Shown: positions 36,699 to 46,604, counted from the stretch's first letter. The stretch is 64,000 bases of DNA from an uncultured Octadecabacter sp. (GCA_937891785.1 CALAGN010000033.1:1-64000), one strand, 5' to 3'. The notes: generated by a model not told the origin, from the sequence alone. Program-made: numbers and translations.

Positions 36699-37384
36699 TC
36701 CGCCTACACCACTGCCACCAGACACGTTCCATGCGCACATTGTGGCTGCTGCACGAGCTAGAGATCGAGTTCAAGGTTGCCGTCTATCCGTTTGATCAAA
36801 CGCTGCGGATGGACGCATTTCGCGCGCTCAATCCCATTGGTCGCGTTCCGGCGCTGGAAATCGATGGCGAAGTGATGTCGGAAACGGGGGCGATCACGCA
36901 ATACCTGTGTGAAAGGTTTGACAGGTTTGGCCTTGGGCGGCCTGCGGGTGATCTGGATCGGATGGACTGGCTGGTCTGGGTGCATTTTGCAGAAACCGTC
37001 AGCCAGCACACGGCTGCTTTGACCCAACAACATATCGCCCTGCGCGAGGATCATATGCGCAGCCCGATCATTATGCAGCTTGAAGCCAAGCGGCTGGGCA
37101 AATGTCTTGAGGCGATCGAGGGGCGGCTCTCCACGCCGGTGGAAAACCGTGATTATTTGCTTACCAGCGGCTTTAGCGCGGCCGATGTCAGTGTCGGGCA
37201 GGCGGTCTATATGGGGCAGCACTTTGTGCGGCTCGATGCCTATCCCGAAACTGCGAAATGGTTTGAACGCATCACCGACCGCACGGCATTTCAGCATTGC
37301 CTGCCTCCCGCTGACGGGCGGCTATATACCCGTGATTTCTATCCGCCGTGGGACATTGACGATGCGCGGTGCCGTCGCGACTGA
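36695..37384 (+). CDS. Glutathione S-transferase family protein
   Basis: 229 residues: a thioredoxin-like N-terminal domain (HHCHQTRSMRTLWLLHELEIEF; the substrate loop NPIGRVPALEIDGEVMSETGAITQYL with the cis-Pro and the glutathione-binding Glu-Thr) and an all-helical C-terminal domain with SAADVSVGQAVYM (N-cap box). Reaction unknown; GSTs are common passengers in catabolic operons of this group. It overlaps mccA and ends the intact part of the leucine cluster. Confidence 0.85.
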   Translation: MIRLHHCHQTRSMRTLWLLHELEIEFKVAVYPFDQTLRMDAFRALNPIGRVPALEIDGEVMSETGAITQYLCERFDRFGLGRPAGDLDRMDWLVWVHFAETVSQHTAALTQQHIALREDHMRSPIIMQLEAKRLGKCLEAIEGRLSTPVENRDYLLTSGFSAADVSVGQAVYMGQHFVRLDAYPETAKWFERITDRTAFQHCLPPADGRLYTRDFYPPWDIDDARCRRD

Positions 37385-37402
37385 CCAAGGCGTGGGGCTG
37401 GC

Positions 37403-37987
37403 CTAGGTCGGTGCGATGCTCGCAAGTGCTTGTTGCAATCCGGCATCTTTGCCAAAGCCGTCTTGAATATATGCTTAGGCTGCGGGTTCGTCATACAAAA
37501 CGTGGGTTTTTGCAGCCCTTTCCCACCTGCGTTTCGCATCGGCAACTTCGGGCGGAAGCGTTGCGCTATACCCAGAACTGGAACACATCCGCGGCGGGGC
37601 TGGGTGCGCCAGTGTCGTCCGGTTTTGGAATTGCGGCCCGATGACGGGCAAAAAATGCCCAACCCATCGCTTCGAACCGTGTGATCGGATTGGCGTCTTT
37701 GTCACCGGTGATTTCACCAAGGCGTCGCTGCCAAGATCGGTAACGATGGCATTGAAAAGCCGTGGTTGACCGCCAAGGGTATGGCGCGCCAACGGTGCAA
37801 GCTGGCGGTAATTGATATCAGCATTGCCTTGGAGAAGCTGATCTATGACGCGAAATGGCACACCTGCGACATCGAGCCCTTTTTGGGCGATGTTTCCAAG
37901 AAAGGCGTCAAGCCTGCCAAAACGCTGCCTCTCGGCAAGGTTGTCGACCCCAAGGCGGCGATTAAACTTCAGTCTTGACCCTATCAC
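37403..37987 (-). pseudogene. Frameshifted remnant of an unidentified protein gene
   Basis: No intact gene lies between GST and nuoA. On the minus strand a protein-like sequence can be followed through two frame changes and one in-frame stop: LAERQRFGRLDAFLGNIAQKG ... INYRQLAPLARHTLGGQPRLFNAIVTDLGSDA, then in another frame EITGDKDANPITRFEAMGWAFFARHRAAIP ... ADVFQFWV, then back to PPEVADAKRRWERAAKTHVLYDEP, a TAA, and a tail LQQALASIAPT ending in TAG. The pieces join smoothly, which argues for a decayed gene rather than chance. I do not recognise the family. A 70-codon plus-strand ORF (37766-37978) overlaps it and seems less likely to be real. Confidence 0.55.
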
Positions 37988-38343
37988 ACGCCTCTTTTGC
38001 CCGCCCGCAAGGCTGTTGCGAATTCCCTTGGGTTTTCAAGCATGTCGCGCGGCAAAACCGATCCGGTTTGGTGTCGTTTTGCTATGGCCCTGCGGCACCG
38101 GCACGCACTGATCACTTGACCACAAATTGGCGAAAGTGATGTGCAAATCCGTGGCCAGCTTTGGCGCTCATGCCACAAATCGATCATCGCGATGACAGTA
38201 CGCGCGTTTTAAAACCGCCATTGCGAGGCAATTGAAACGTAAAACACAGGTCCGCGCCCGTTGACCCTTTGGGCGAGCAGGGATAAACGCAGAGCCAGCA
38301 CGCGGGCCCGCATGATGGACCTGCCCAAACAGGAGCCTGTTCT
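37988..38343. other. Noncoding stretch ahead of the nuo operon, probable promoter region
   Basis: About 355 bp without a credible gene. A weak sigma70-like pair, TTGACC (38261) and TAAACG (38284) with 17 bp between, lies 54 bp upstream of nuoA; the -10 match is poor. AGGAGCC (38330-38336) serves as the nuoA ribosome binding site. I see no repeats or strong hairpins in it. Confidence 0.4.
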
Positions 38344-38709
38344 GTGGACGAACTTCTTCGGGAATACCTGCCTATCATCATCTTTTTGGGGTTAGCGATT
38401 GGAATCGGTCTTGTGCTGATTTTGGCCGCCGCCATCATAGCGGTGAGCAATCCCGATCCCGAAAAGGTATCGGCCTATGAATGCGGCTTCAACGCGTTCG
38501 ACGATGCACGGATGAAATTCGATGTACGGTTCTATCTGGTCGCCATTCTATTCATCATTTTCGATCTGGAAATCGCGTTTTTGTTCCCATGGGCCGTGGC
38601 CTTTGCTGACATCAGCATGATTGGGTTCTGGTCGATGATTGTGTTCCTTGGGGTGCTGACCATCGGCTTCGCCTACGAGTGGAAAAAGGGAGCCTTGGAA
38701 TGGGTGTAG
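38344..38709 (+). CDS. nuoA: NADH-quinone oxidoreductase subunit A
   Basis: 121 residues with three membrane helices and the conserved loop between the first two ([43 protein letters not shown]), whose Cys and acidic residues sit near the quinone site of complex I. It starts with GTG. First gene of the nuo operon; it overlaps nuoB by 10 bp. Confidence 0.95.
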   Translation: MDELLREYLPIIIFLGLAIGIGLVLILAAAIIAVSNPDPEKVSAYECGFNAFDDARMKFDVRFYLVAILFIIFDLEIAFLFPWAVAFADISMIGFWSMIVFLGVLTIGFAYEWKKGALEWV

Positions 38710-39233
38710 TTGCAGGCGCAAACACCGCTGGTGGTGATCGCGAAGTTGCCACCTCGGGGCTGAACCGCGAATTGCAGGACAAGGGTTTCCTTGTGACCAG
38801 CACCGCCGACATGATCAACTGGGCGCGCACCGGGTCTTTGCACTGGATGACGTTCGGTCTGGCCTGTTGCGCGGTCGAGATGATGCACACGTCGATGCCG
38901 CGCTATGATGCTGAACGCTTTGGTATTGCCCCGCGCGCCAGCCCGCGCCAGTCCGATCTGATGATCGTCGCCGGCACGTTGACCAACAAAATGGCCCCCG
39001 CCCTGCGCAAGGTTTATGACCAGATGCCGGAGCCGCGCTATGTGATCTCGATGGGGTCATGCGCGAACGGCGGCGGGTATTACCACTATAGCTATAGCGT
39101 TGTGCGCGGCTGTGACCGGATCGTGCCCGTGGATATTTACGTTCCCGGATGCCCACCGACAGCCGAAGCACTACTTTATGGCCTGCTGCAACTTCAGCGC
39201 AAAATTCGCCGCACTGGCACGATTGTCCGTTAG
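38700..39233 (+). CDS. nuoB: NADH-quinone oxidoreductase subunit B
   Basis: 177 residues. The four N2 cluster cysteines are visible: [10 protein letters not shown] (adjacent pair), [11 protein letters not shown] and [13 protein letters not shown]. It carries the last Fe-S cluster before quinone, at the interface with NuoD. ATG 38700 inside the nuoA end is chosen over the track start because no ribosome site supports the latter. Confidence 0.96.
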   Translation: MGVVAGANTAGGDREVATSGLNRELQDKGFLVTSTADMINWARTGSLHWMTFGLACCAVEMMHTSMPRYDAERFGIAPRASPRQSDLMIVAGTLTNKMAPALRKVYDQMPEPRYVISMGSCANGGGYYHYSYSVVRGCDRIVPVDIYVPGCPPTAEALLYGLLQLQRKIRRTGTIVR

Positions 39234-39257
39234 GGCGATTTGGAAAGGACCGTCTTC

Positions 39258-39869
39258 ATGTCTGAAGCGATGAACGACCTTGGAACTCACCTTGAGCTAA
39301 AGCGCCCTGATTGCGTGCTTAGCTGGGCCGTAACGCATGACGAATTGACCGTCGAAGTGGCCCCCGCCAATATCGTCAGCTTTGTCGAGTTTCTGAAATC
39401 GGATCAAACCTGCAAATTCAACAGCCTGATTGATATCACGGCTGTTGATTACCCCGGACGGGCGAAACGGTTCGACGTGGTTTACCATTTTCTGTCGATG
39501 TATCAGAACCACCGCATTCGCCTGCGTATTCAGGTGCGCGAAGAGAATCTGGTGCCCAGCATCATCGACGTGCATCCAAGCGCCAACTGGTTTGAACGCG
39601 AAGTGTTCGACATGTTCGGCATTCTTTTTTCCGGCCACCCCGATCTGCGCCGTTTGCTGACAGACTACGGGTTTCGTGGCCATCCGTTGCGCAAGGATTT
39701 CCCGACAACGGGTTATACCGAAGTGCGCTATGACGAGGCGCAAAAGCGCGTGGTATATGAACCGGTGTCGCTGGTGCAGGAATACCGCCAGTTCGATTTC
39801 ATGTCCCCCTGGGAAGGTGCCGAATACATCCTTCCAGGTGATGAAAAGTCGAAAGAGGGTGCGAAATGA
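39258..39869 (+). CDS. nuoC: NADH-quinone oxidoreductase subunit C
   Basis: 203 residues of the 30-kDa subunit: [25 protein letters not shown] and the signature [41 protein letters not shown]. It belongs to the peripheral arm. ATG 39258 has GGAAAGGA ahead. It overlaps nuoD by 4 bp. NuoC and NuoD are separate here, unlike the fused form of E. coli. Confidence 0.96.
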   Translation: MSEAMNDLGTHLELKRPDCVLSWAVTHDELTVEVAPANIVSFVEFLKSDQTCKFNSLIDITAVDYPGRAKRFDVVYHFLSMYQNHRIRLRIQVREENLVPSIIDVHPSANWFEREVFDMFGILFSGHPDLRRLLTDYGFRGHPLRKDFPTTGYTEVRYDEAQKRVVYEPVSLVQEYRQFDFMSPWEGAEYILPGDEKSKEGAK

Positions 39870-41107
39870 TGGACGGCGATATCCGCGTAAATACCTATGA
39901 TGACGGGTCCACTGACGCCCAGACGGGCGAGCAGAAGATCCGCAATTTCAACATCAACTTTGGCCCGCAGCACCCTGCAGCACACGGCGTTTTGCGTCTA
40001 GTGCTTGAACTGGACGGCGAGATTGTTGAACGCTGCGATCCCCACATCGGCTTGCTGCACCGCGGCACTGAAAAGCTGATGGAAAGCCGCACCTATCTGC
40101 AAAACCTGCCGTATTTCGACCGCCTTGATTATGTGGCGCCGATGAATCAGGAACATGTCTGGTGTCTGGCAATTGAAAAGCTGACGGGCACGGTCGTGCC
40201 GCGTCGTGCCAGCCTGATCCGCGTGCTTTATTGTGAAATTGGCCGCGTGCTCAACCACTTGTTGAACGTCACGACCCAAGCGATGGACGTGGGCGCGCTG
40301 ACGCCGCCTGTCTGGGGCTTTGAGGAACGCGAACAACTGATGGTGTTTTACGAACGCGCATGTGGCGCACGTTTGCACGCTGCCTATTTCCGCCCCGGTG
40401 GTGTGCACCAAGACCTGCCCGAAGGTCTGCTCGAAGATATTGAGGCTTGGGCCGATCAGTTCATGACCAACTTTATGGTCAACCTTGACGGGTTGCTGAC
40501 GGAAAACCGGATTTTCAAACAGCGTAACGTAGATATCGGCATCATCAGCGAACAAGACATTCTGGACTGGGGTTATAGCGGCGTCATGGTGCGCGGCTCG
40601 GGCCTTGCATGGGATTTGCGCCGCGCGCAGCCCTATGAATGCTATGACGAATTTGATTTCCAGATCCCCGTGGGCAAGAACGGCGATTGTTATGATCGTT
40701 ACCTCGTGCGTATGGAAGAAATGCGCCAATCCGTGTCGATCATCCGTCAGGCCTGCGCCAAGTTGAAGGTCGAAAAGGGTGATGTGATGGCGCGTGGCAA
40801 GTTGACCCCGCCAAGCCGTGGCGAAATGAAGACCAGCATGGAAGCGCTGATCCATCACTTCAAGCTTTATACCGAAGGCTTCCATGTTCCTGCGGGCGAA
40901 ATTTACGCAGCCGTTGAGGCCCCTAAGGGCGAATTCGGCGTTTATCTGGTGGCCGATGGCACCAATAAACCCTATCGCGCCAAGCTGCGCGCGCCGGGTT
41001 TTCTGCACCTGCAATCCATGGATCACGTCGCCGGTGGGCATCAGCTTGCCGATGTGGCTGCCATTATCGGTACCATGGATATCGTTTTTGGAGAGGTCGA
41101 CCGATGA
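39866..41107 (+). CDS. nuoD: NADH-quinone oxidoreductase subunit D
   Basis: 413 residues of the 49-kDa subunit: [22 protein letters not shown] with the His residues of the quinone pocket, [30 protein letters not shown] and the C-terminal [18 protein letters not shown]. It forms the quinone chamber with NuoB. Its stop overlaps the start of a small exported-protein gene. Confidence 0.97.
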   Translation: MMDGDIRVNTYDDGSTDAQTGEQKIRNFNINFGPQHPAAHGVLRLVLELDGEIVERCDPHIGLLHRGTEKLMESRTYLQNLPYFDRLDYVAPMNQEHVWCLAIEKLTGTVVPRRASLIRVLYCEIGRVLNHLLNVTTQAMDVGALTPPVWGFEEREQLMVFYERACGARLHAAYFRPGGVHQDLPEGLLEDIEAWADQFMTNFMVNLDGLLTENRIFKQRNVDIGIISEQDILDWGYSGVMVRGSGLAWDLRRAQPYECYDEFDFQIPVGKNGDCYDRYLVRMEEMRQSVSIIRQACAKLKVEKGDVMARGKLTPPSRGEMKTSMEALIHHFKLYTEGFHVPAGEIYAAVEAPKGEFGVYLVADGTNKPYRAKLRAPGFLHLQSMDHVAGGHQLADVAAIIGTMDIVFGEVDR

Positions 41108-41112
41108 TTGAT

Positions 41113-41394
41113 ATGAAAAAAGTAATTGCTGCCGCGGCATTTGTGTTGGCTGGCCAACCCGCCTTGGCGCAAGAATCGGATAGTGCCACGCGTCTTTTGG
41201 CGGCTATTGAAGATGCAGGTTGCATTATAAATGATGAAAATGGTGAAGCTATCCGACTTGCCGCTAGTCTGACAGACGACGAAGCGGCCGAAGCTGTGTT
41301 GCTCCTGAGAACGGACGGTCGTGCTGTGCCGCATGAAGACGGTGTTAACGTGACAAATGACGCTCTTCGCGTGATATATGGAGAGTGCGAATAA
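41113..41394 (+). CDS. Small predicted periplasmic protein in the nuo operon
   Basis: 93 residues beginning with a signal peptide (MKKVIAAAAFVLAGQPALAQ); the mature part is acidic, with two cysteines (CIIND and the C-terminal YGECE). I recognise no family. The reading frame may start three codons earlier at 41104, overlapping nuoD. It ends directly before the nuoE ATG. Being between two complex I genes suggests co-expression, not necessarily a complex I function. Confidence 0.7.
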   Translation: MKKVIAAAAFVLAGQPALAQESDSATRLLAAIEDAGCIINDENGEAIRLAASLTDDEAAEAVLLLRTDGRAVPHEDGVNVTNDALRVIYGECE

Positions 41395-42447
41395 ATGCTA
41401 CGTCGCCTTTACCATGACCAACCGGCCAGTTTTGCTTTCACCCCTGCGAACCAAGCATGGGCCGAAGGGCAAATTGCGAAATACCCTGAAGGACGTCAGG
41501 CCAGCGCGATTATTCCGCTGCTGTGGCGTGCCCAAGAGCAGGAGGGCTGGTTGACTCGTGCCGCGATCGAGCATGTGTCGACGATGCTGGATTTGGCGTT
41601 CATTCGCGGACTTGAGGTTGCGTCGTTTTATTTTATGTTCCAGTTGCAGCCGGTTGGGTCCGTCGCCCACATCCAGATTTGTGGCACATTGTCGTGTATG
41701 ATCTGCGGGGCCGAAGATTTGGTCGCGGTCTGTCGCGTCAAGATCGCTGACAAGGCGCATGCGCTGTCGAGTGATGGCAAGTTCAGCTGGGAAGAAGTCG
41801 AATGCCTGGGGTCTTGCGCCAACGCGCCAATGGCCCAGATCGGCAAGGATTATTACGAAGATCTGACCGCTGCACGCCTTTCGGAAATCATCGACGAACT
41901 AGCCGCTGGCAAGGTGCCGACACCCGGACCGCAAAACGGCCGCTTTGCTGCCGAACCGCTCAAGGGTCTGACATCGCTGAAAGAAAACGACAGCGGTAAG
42001 TATCAGTATAACGCCTCTGTGCAGTTGGCGGTGGATATTGGCGACACTGTAAAACGCATCGACGGGACCGAAGTACCGCTCCTGACGCCGTGGATTTACA
42101 AAGCCGGCAAGGCTGCGCCCGCCAAGACGGCACCGGCGAAAAAGGCAGCGATTGCACCTGCTGCCAAATCCAGCCCAGCCAAGCCCGACGTTGCCGCCGC
42201 AACCGAGAAGAAGCCGCGCACGATGGATGCGCCGCGCAAATCTGGTGCGGATGATCTTAAGCGGATCAGTGGTGTCGGCCCCAAGCTTGAGGGCGTGTTG
42301 AATGACATGGGATTCTGGCACTTTGACCAGATTTCCAAGTGGGGTGCGGGAGAAATTTCATGGGTTGATTCCCGCCTGAAATTCAAAGGCCGGATCGAGC
42401 GTGATGACTGGGTTGATCAGGCAACGAAACTGGCTGCTGAAACCTAA
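41395..42447 (+). CDS. nuoE: NADH-quinone oxidoreductase subunit E with helix-hairpin-helix tail
   Basis: 350 residues. Residues 1 to about 170 are the 24-kDa thioredoxin-like subunit with the N1a [2Fe-2S] ligands [13 protein letters not shown] and [10 protein letters not shown]; the spacing within the first motif is unusual in showing two extra Cys-like positions. Then follow an Ala/Lys/Pro linker (about 235-280) and a C-terminal domain (about 282-350: [20 protein letters not shown] ... [21 protein letters not shown]) with a helix-hairpin-helix signature. The same module ends the protein encoded at 42609. Canonical NuoE lacks the last 150 residues. Confidence 0.93.
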   Translation: MLRRLYHDQPASFAFTPANQAWAEGQIAKYPEGRQASAIIPLLWRAQEQEGWLTRAAIEHVSTMLDLAFIRGLEVASFYFMFQLQPVGSVAHIQICGTLSCMICGAEDLVAVCRVKIADKAHALSSDGKFSWEEVECLGSCANAPMAQIGKDYYEDLTAARLSEIIDELAAGKVPTPGPQNGRFAAEPLKGLTSLKENDSGKYQYNASVQLAVDIGDTVKRIDGTEVPLLTPWIYKAGKAAPAKTAPAKKAAIAPAAKSSPAKPDVAAATEKKPRTMDAPRKSGADDLKRISGVGPKLEGVLNDMGFWHFDQISKWGAGEISWVDSRLKFKGRIERDDWVDQATKLAAET

Positions 42448-42608
42448 CCTAAACCGTAACATGGCGACCTTTGCGGTCCGATTGATGCGCTATTTTGTGC
42501 CTGCAGGCAGTTTTACTACCGAACCCTGTGGTTTTGCTCTAAGCACGGCGGATATGGCCGCACGCAATCGCTGCGGCATGGTTGGCAATAGACAAGGGAT
42601 GTGACGTG

Positions 42609-43346
42609 ATGACTTCGACATCGACAAATAATAGCTGCAAGATATGGTGCTGGGTAATCGGCGTTATTCTGGGCCTTGTGGCCTTTTTCTTGGTCAAGGG
42701 CGGTGGGAATTTCTTCCTTGCCCTGCTGGCTGGCATCATCGTTGCCGTTGTTCTGGCTTGGTTGCTGGTTAGATTCTTTTGCTCTGCCGATACGGCAAGC
42801 ACGGTTGGCGGCTCTGGTTCGGGCGGCGCGGTGAAACCGGCGTCGACCTCTGGTGAGACATCGACCACATTAACCAAAGCTGCCGCGGCAACACCTGCAC
42901 CGATCGCTAGTTCGGGCGCTGCGGCCCCGGTGGCGAAACCTAAAGCTGCGGCCAAGCCCAAGGCGGCTGCAAAGCCAAAGGCTGCCGCGAAACCCAAGGC
43001 AGCTGCGAAACCTGCTGCTGCAAAATCAGCGCCCGCAGCCAAAGCGGTTGCCGCTGACGGCAAGCCTGAAACCCTGACCAAGGCGCGCGCCGGTGGCGCG
43101 GATGATCTTAAGATGTTGAAAGGCGTTGGTCCTGGCATTGAAAAGACCCTGAACGAGCTGGGCTTTTATCACTTTGATCAGGTCGCTGGGTGGCGAAAGC
43201 AAGAGATTGAATGGGTCGATTCCCGTCTCAAGTTCAAGGACCGGATCGTACGTGACGAATGGGTCAAGCAAGCCAAGACTTTGGCCAAAGGTGGCAAGAC
43301 TGAATTTGCCGAAAAAGTGAAAAAAGGCGGTGTTTACAAAAAGTAA
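42609..43346 (+). CDS. Membrane-anchored Ala/Lys-rich protein with helix-hairpin-helix domain
   Basis: 245 residues: two adjacent hydrophobic segments (about 11-55), a low-complexity linker with KPKAAA repeated four times (about 110-135), and a C-terminal domain (about 165-232: GGADDLKMLKGVGPGIEKTL ... [21 protein letters not shown]) very close in sequence to the tail of NuoE next door. KGVGP is the classical HhH loop, which often binds DNA or mediates protein contacts. Here it would be tethered to the inner membrane beside complex I. ATG 42609 is chosen; function is unknown. Confidence 0.75.
   Translation: MTSTSTNNSCKIWCWVIGVILGLVAFFLVKGGGNFFLALLAGIIVAVVLAWLLVRFFCSADTASTVGGSGSGGAVKPASTSGETSTTLTKAAAATPAPIASSGAAAPVAKPKAAAKPKAAAKPKAAAKPKAAAKPAAAKSAPAAKAVAADGKPETLTKARAGGADDLKMLKGVGPGIEKTLNELGFYHFDQVAGWRKQEIEWVDSRLKFKDRIVRDEWVKQAKTLAKGGKTEFAEKVKKGGVYKK
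42937..43020 (+). repeat. 18-base coding repeat (KPKAAA)4
   Basis: Four tandem units encoding KPKAAA with different synonymous codons, followed by a diverged KPAAAK. The protein repeat is conserved while the DNA has drifted, which points to selection on the linker rather than recent slippage. Confidence 0.7.
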
Positions 43347-43358
43347 GCGCGCGAATTT

Positions 43359-43386
43359 GCCCCGTTCGGCACCAGCCGGGCGGGGC
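43359..43386. other. GC-rich stem-loop between the HhH protein gene and the DUF5337 gene
   Basis: GCCCCG and CGGGGC pair, with an inner CGGC/GCCG stem around ACCA. No T tract follows, so it is more likely an mRNA processing or stabilising structure inside the nuo transcript than a terminator. Confidence 0.5.
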
Positions 43387-43409
43387 GCTAGACCAAGGAC
43401 TGCCCCCCA

Positions 43410-43625
43410 GTGACCACCCCCCCAAACTCAGACCTTGCCAAGCAGGCCCGCACCGCCGGTCTGGTCATTGCCTGTTCGGGAATTTTGGCAGTTCTGGCGC
43501 CTTGGCTGACGACAGCTCTGGGGCTGGCCCCGCGATACGAGATATTGTTTTATCTGTTCTCGCTTGCGGGGTTCATTTGGTCACTGGTTGTCACGTATAA
43601 TATCTGGCAAAAGAACCGCAAGTAG
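43410..43625 (+). CDS. DUF5337-type small membrane protein
   Basis: 71 residues with two membrane helices (about 14-34 and 44-64) and a basic C-terminus (YNIWQKNRK). It looks like DUF5337, a family I associate with Rhodobacteraceae nuo operons. GTG start. Placed 36 bp before nuoF. Role unknown. Confidence 0.7.
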   Translation: MTTPPNSDLAKQARTAGLVIACSGILAVLAPWLTTALGLAPRYEILFYLFSLAGFIWSLVVTYNIWQKNRK

Positions 43626-43661
43626 GCGCAACGCGCACATGACCGCACAAGGACCCGCAAG

Positions 43662-44945
43662 ATGCTCAAAGATCAGGATCGCATTTTTACCAATCTTTAC
43701 GGCATGCACGACCGCACCCTGAAAGGGGCGCAGGCGCGTGGGCACTGGGACGGCACGGCCAAAATCATTCAAAACGGACGCGGCTGGATCATTGATCAGA
43801 TGAAAGCATCCGGGTTGCGCGGGCGCGGCGGCGCAGGTTTCCCTACAGGTCTGAAATGGTCGTTCATGCCCAAAGAAAGCGACGGTCGCCCATCCTATCT
43901 GGTGGTCAACGCGGACGAATCAGAACCGGGCACCTGCAAAGACCGCGAGATCATGCGCCACGATCCGCATACATTGGTCGAAGGCTGCCTGATCGCGTCC
44001 TTCGCGATGAATGCCAACGCTTGCTACATCTACATTCGCGGCGAATACATCCGCGAAAAAGAAGCGCTTCAGGCAGCGATCGACGAAGCATATGCAGCCG
44101 GTTTGGTTGGCAAAAACGCGGCCAAATCGGGCTGGGATTTCGACATCTATCTGCACCACGGGGCAGGGGCGTATATCTGCGGTGAAGAAACTGCGCTGCT
44201 CGAATCCCTTGAAGGCAAAAAGGGCATGCCGCGCATGAAGCCACCGTTCCCTGCGGGTGCTGGTCTTTATGGCTGCCCGACCACTGTGAACAATGTCGAA
44301 TCAATTGCTGTTGTGCCGACGATTCTGCGCCGTGGTCCGGAATGGTTCGCTGGCATGGGGCGCCCCAACAATGCGGGCACCAAGCTGTTTGCGATCTCGG
44401 GTCATGTGAACAACCCCTGCGTGGTCGAAGAAGAGATGAGCATTTCGTTCGAAGAACTGATCGAAAAGCATTGCGGCGGAATTCGGGGGGGCTGGGATAA
44501 CCTCAAGGCTGTGATCCCCGGTGGGTCATCGGTTCCTTGTGTGCGCGGCGAAGACATGCGCGACGCGATCATGGACTTTGATGCGTTAAAGGAAAAAGGG
44601 TCGTCGCTTGGCACCGCTGCGGTGATCATCATGGACCAGTCAACCGACATGATCAAAGCGATCTGGCGTCTGTCCAAATTCTACAAGCATGAATCCTGTG
44701 GCCAGTGCACCCCATGTCGTGAAGGCACGGGCTGGATGATGCGCGTAATGGAACGTCTGGTGCGCGGCGACGCCGAGCCCGAAGAAATCGATATGCTGTT
44801 TGATGTGACCAAACAGGTCGAGGGACACACGATTTGTGCGCTTGGCGATGCGGCGGCTTGGCCGATCCAAGGCCTGATTAAGAATTTTCGCGGAGAAATC
44901 GAAGATCGCATCAAGCACAAGCGTGGCACAATCGCCGCTGAATGA
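43662..44945 (+). CDS. nuoF: NADH-quinone oxidoreductase subunit F
   Basis: 427 residues, the NADH-binding 51-kDa subunit: FMN/NADH loop [38 protein letters not shown], and N3 cluster ligands [16 protein letters not shown] plus the later Cys in [12 protein letters not shown]. It takes hydride from NADH onto FMN and passes electrons to the Fe-S chain. It overlaps the next small gene by 4 bp. Confidence 0.97.
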   Translation: MLKDQDRIFTNLYGMHDRTLKGAQARGHWDGTAKIIQNGRGWIIDQMKASGLRGRGGAGFPTGLKWSFMPKESDGRPSYLVVNADESEPGTCKDREIMRHDPHTLVEGCLIASFAMNANACYIYIRGEYIREKEALQAAIDEAYAAGLVGKNAAKSGWDFDIYLHHGAGAYICGEETALLESLEGKKGMPRMKPPFPAGAGLYGCPTTVNNVESIAVVPTILRRGPEWFAGMGRPNNAGTKLFAISGHVNNPCVVEEEMSISFEELIEKHCGGIRGGWDNLKAVIPGGSSVPCVRGEDMRDAIMDFDALKEKGSSLGTAAVIIMDQSTDMIKAIWRLSKFYKHESCGQCTPCREGTGWMMRVMERLVRGDAEPEEIDMLFDVTKQVEGHTICALGDAAAWPIQGLIKNFRGEIEDRIKHKRGTIAAE

Positions 44946-45445
44946 TGAATCTCCAATTTAGCAAGATGCAATACGGCCTGTTCGTTGGGGGCGTGTTGCT
45001 GATGGTTGTGCTGCTTTGGCCCGCCCGCACGCCGATCCCGGAAGGTATGAGTCGCGAGACCGCGCTGGCAGAGGCCAGCGCCTGCATCGCTGCGGCTGAT
45101 ACTGCGATGATTTACTACGACAATTGTACGGTGCTGCAAGATATTGACGTGGATCGCGTCGCCGACGCCCAGCCAAAGTGCGGGGCCGAGTTTGAATTGT
45201 TGCGCGCATTTTCAAGTGATCGTGACGCCGGCGAAATTGACCGCGAGGCCGCATTGACTGGCGCGATGCGTGATGTGCAAACTGCGCGCGCGGCTTTGCA
45301 GGCGCAAGTCAGCCAGATCCAACAATCAACCCAGACCGAGGCCGCATCCGGTGACGTTTGGTGTGCGATGTACGATGCCGCGTTAATCGGCTCCACTGAT
45401 CTGGACGAGGTCCTGCGATTGATAGCGGCGCGGCTAGATAAGTAG
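44942..45445 (+). CDS. Unknown protein with N-terminal membrane anchor
   Basis: 167 residues: one hydrophobic segment near residues 10-26 ([18 protein letters not shown]), then an extracytoplasmic helical part with four cysteines and a heptad-like stretch ([25 protein letters not shown]) suggesting a coiled coil. I do not recognise it. The ATGATG start overlaps the nuoF stop, so it is translated with complex I. Confidence 0.7.
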   Translation: MMNLQFSKMQYGLFVGGVLLMVVLLWPARTPIPEGMSRETALAEASACIAAADTAMIYYDNCTVLQDIDVDRVADAQPKCGAEFELLRAFSSDRDAGEIDREAALTGAMRDVQTARAALQAQVSQIQQSTQTEAASGDVWCAMYDAALIGSTDLDEVLRLIAARLDK

Positions 45446-45458
45446 CGCGCGGACAATT

Positions 45459-45572
45459 TTGAACGGTCGCACCTTAGGTTGGCAAGACGGCTACGCGTTA
45501 TACCTTTGGGGTGACGAGGTCGTGATGCGGGCCGTCGACACAAGTGAATGGCTGTTTACCGGCATGTGCTGA
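45459..45572 (+). CDS. Possible 37-residue ORF between the anchored protein and DUF3291 genes
   Basis: A TTG-initiated frame reads LNGRTLGWQDGYALYLWGD ... SEWLFTGMC and ends in TGA. The composition looks protein-like, but there is no clear ribosome binding site and no family I know. It may be the end of a lost gene or chance. It is too short for the ORF track. Confidence 0.25.
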   Translation: MNGRTLGWQDGYALYLWGDEVVMRAVDTSEWLFTGMC

Positions 45573-45599
45573 TCGTTGATATCAAGTTAAGGAAATCAA

Positions 45600-46094
45600 A
45601 TGATTGACACACTTGCTAAGATGCAGCTTGCCGAGCTCAACGTCGGGCGCTTGCTTGCCCCCACAGATGACCCGCGCGTTGCGGGATTTATGGTGAATCT
45701 GGATCGGATCAACAGCCTTGGCAAACGCATGCCTGGCTTTGTGTGGATGGTGGAAGGGTCGGGCGAACCCGGAGCGGCCAATACCTCGGCGCTGATTGAT
45801 GATGATGCGCAATATGTCCCGAACTTGACCGTCTGGGAGTCCGTTGAAACACTCGAGAAATTCGTCTGGAGCACGATCTACAAACAGTTCTTTGCGCGCC
45901 GGTCCGAATGGTTCGAGATACTGGGCGGGATGCATTTTGTCATGTGGTGCGTGCCGGACGGTCATCGCCCGACACTGGACGAAGCCCTGTCCCGCCTTGA
46001 AATGCGGCGCGCGCAGGGCGACACTGCCGAGGCCTTTGGCTGGGATTGGCTGAAAGAAGCGCAGATGTACAAAACGCATCGCGACCCTACATAG
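45600..46094 (+). CDS. DUF3291-family protein
   Basis: 164 residues; MQLAELNVGRLLAPTDDPRVAGFMVNLDRINSLGKRMPGFVWMVEG, NLTVWESVETLEKFVW and MHFVMWCVPDGHRPTLDEALSRLEMRRAQG are characteristic of DUF3291, a ferredoxin-like alpha-beta barrel related to small monooxygenase-type folds. No enzymatic role is known. AAGGAAATCAA precedes the ATG. It sits inside the nuo operon between nuoF and nuoG. Confidence 0.8.
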   Translation: MIDTLAKMQLAELNVGRLLAPTDDPRVAGFMVNLDRINSLGKRMPGFVWMVEGSGEPGAANTSALIDDDAQYVPNLTVWESVETLEKFVWSTIYKQFFARRSEWFEILGGMHFVMWCVPDGHRPTLDEALSRLEMRRAQGDTAEAFGWDWLKEAQMYKTHRDPT

Positions 46095-46208
46095 GCGGAA
46101 ATCCAACGATTCTGGGGCTGTTGTCTAGCTGATATTGAATAGCAGCCCCGCATAACCGATGTGACGTAGGACAGCGCCGGGCTTTGGTGCAGACATGGAG
46201 TCTTGTTG

Positions 46209-46604
46209 ATGAACATCCTTTTTCCGCTGGCCCTTGGGGTTAGCCTGACTGCAAGTGTTGCTTTGGCAAATCCGCCGCTGCGCGAAGTGACCCATGTGCG
46301 CGAGGGTCTTATCACCGCAGGCATGGCAATCGAACTTGATGACAACTGTGACGATGTGTCGGTGCGTCTGCTGCGTGGGTTGATGTTTCTGTCTGGGCTG
46401 AAACGCCATGCCAGCGGGCTGGGCTACTCTGACAGTGCGATTGACGCCTATGTCGATGATGACGTCGAAAAGGCCCGTTTGGAGGCGATTGCGCGGGCGC
46501 GACTTGTGGAGTTGGGCACCGTTACCGGCCAATCGGAAAGCTATTGCACCGTCGCGCGTGCACAGATTTCGCAGGGTACGCCTGCGGGGCGGTTGCTACG
46601 CTAG
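46209..46604 (+). CDS. DUF5333-type small secreted protein
   Basis: 131 residues with a signal peptide (MNILFPLALGVSLTASVALA) and a helical mature part containing two cysteines (DDNCDD, SYCTVARAQ). It matches DUF5333, a family found in Rhodobacteraceae nuo clusters. ATG 46209 is used, as the track start is a TTG two codons ahead. A possible stem (GGGGCTG ... CAGCCCC, about 46120-46152) lies upstream. Function unknown. Confidence 0.72.
   Translation: MNILFPLALGVSLTASVALANPPLREVTHVREGLITAGMAIELDDNCDDVSVRLLRGLMFLSGLKRHASGLGYSDSAIDAYVDDDVEKARLEAIARARLVELGTVTGQSESYCTVARAQISQGTPAGRLLR

Noticed and set aside
37766-37978. 70-codon plus-strand ORF ending KVVDPKAAIKLQS
   Set aside because: Codon use is acceptable, but upstream the frame is closed and the minus-strand reading gives a longer, coherent protein across the region.
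39998-41140. 380-codon minus-strand ORF
   Set aside because: Antisense to nuoD, which has unmistakable motifs.
42937-43020. Tandem repeat considered as a CRISPR or satellite array
   Set aside because: It has no spacers, lies within a coding frame and encodes the KPKAAA linker.
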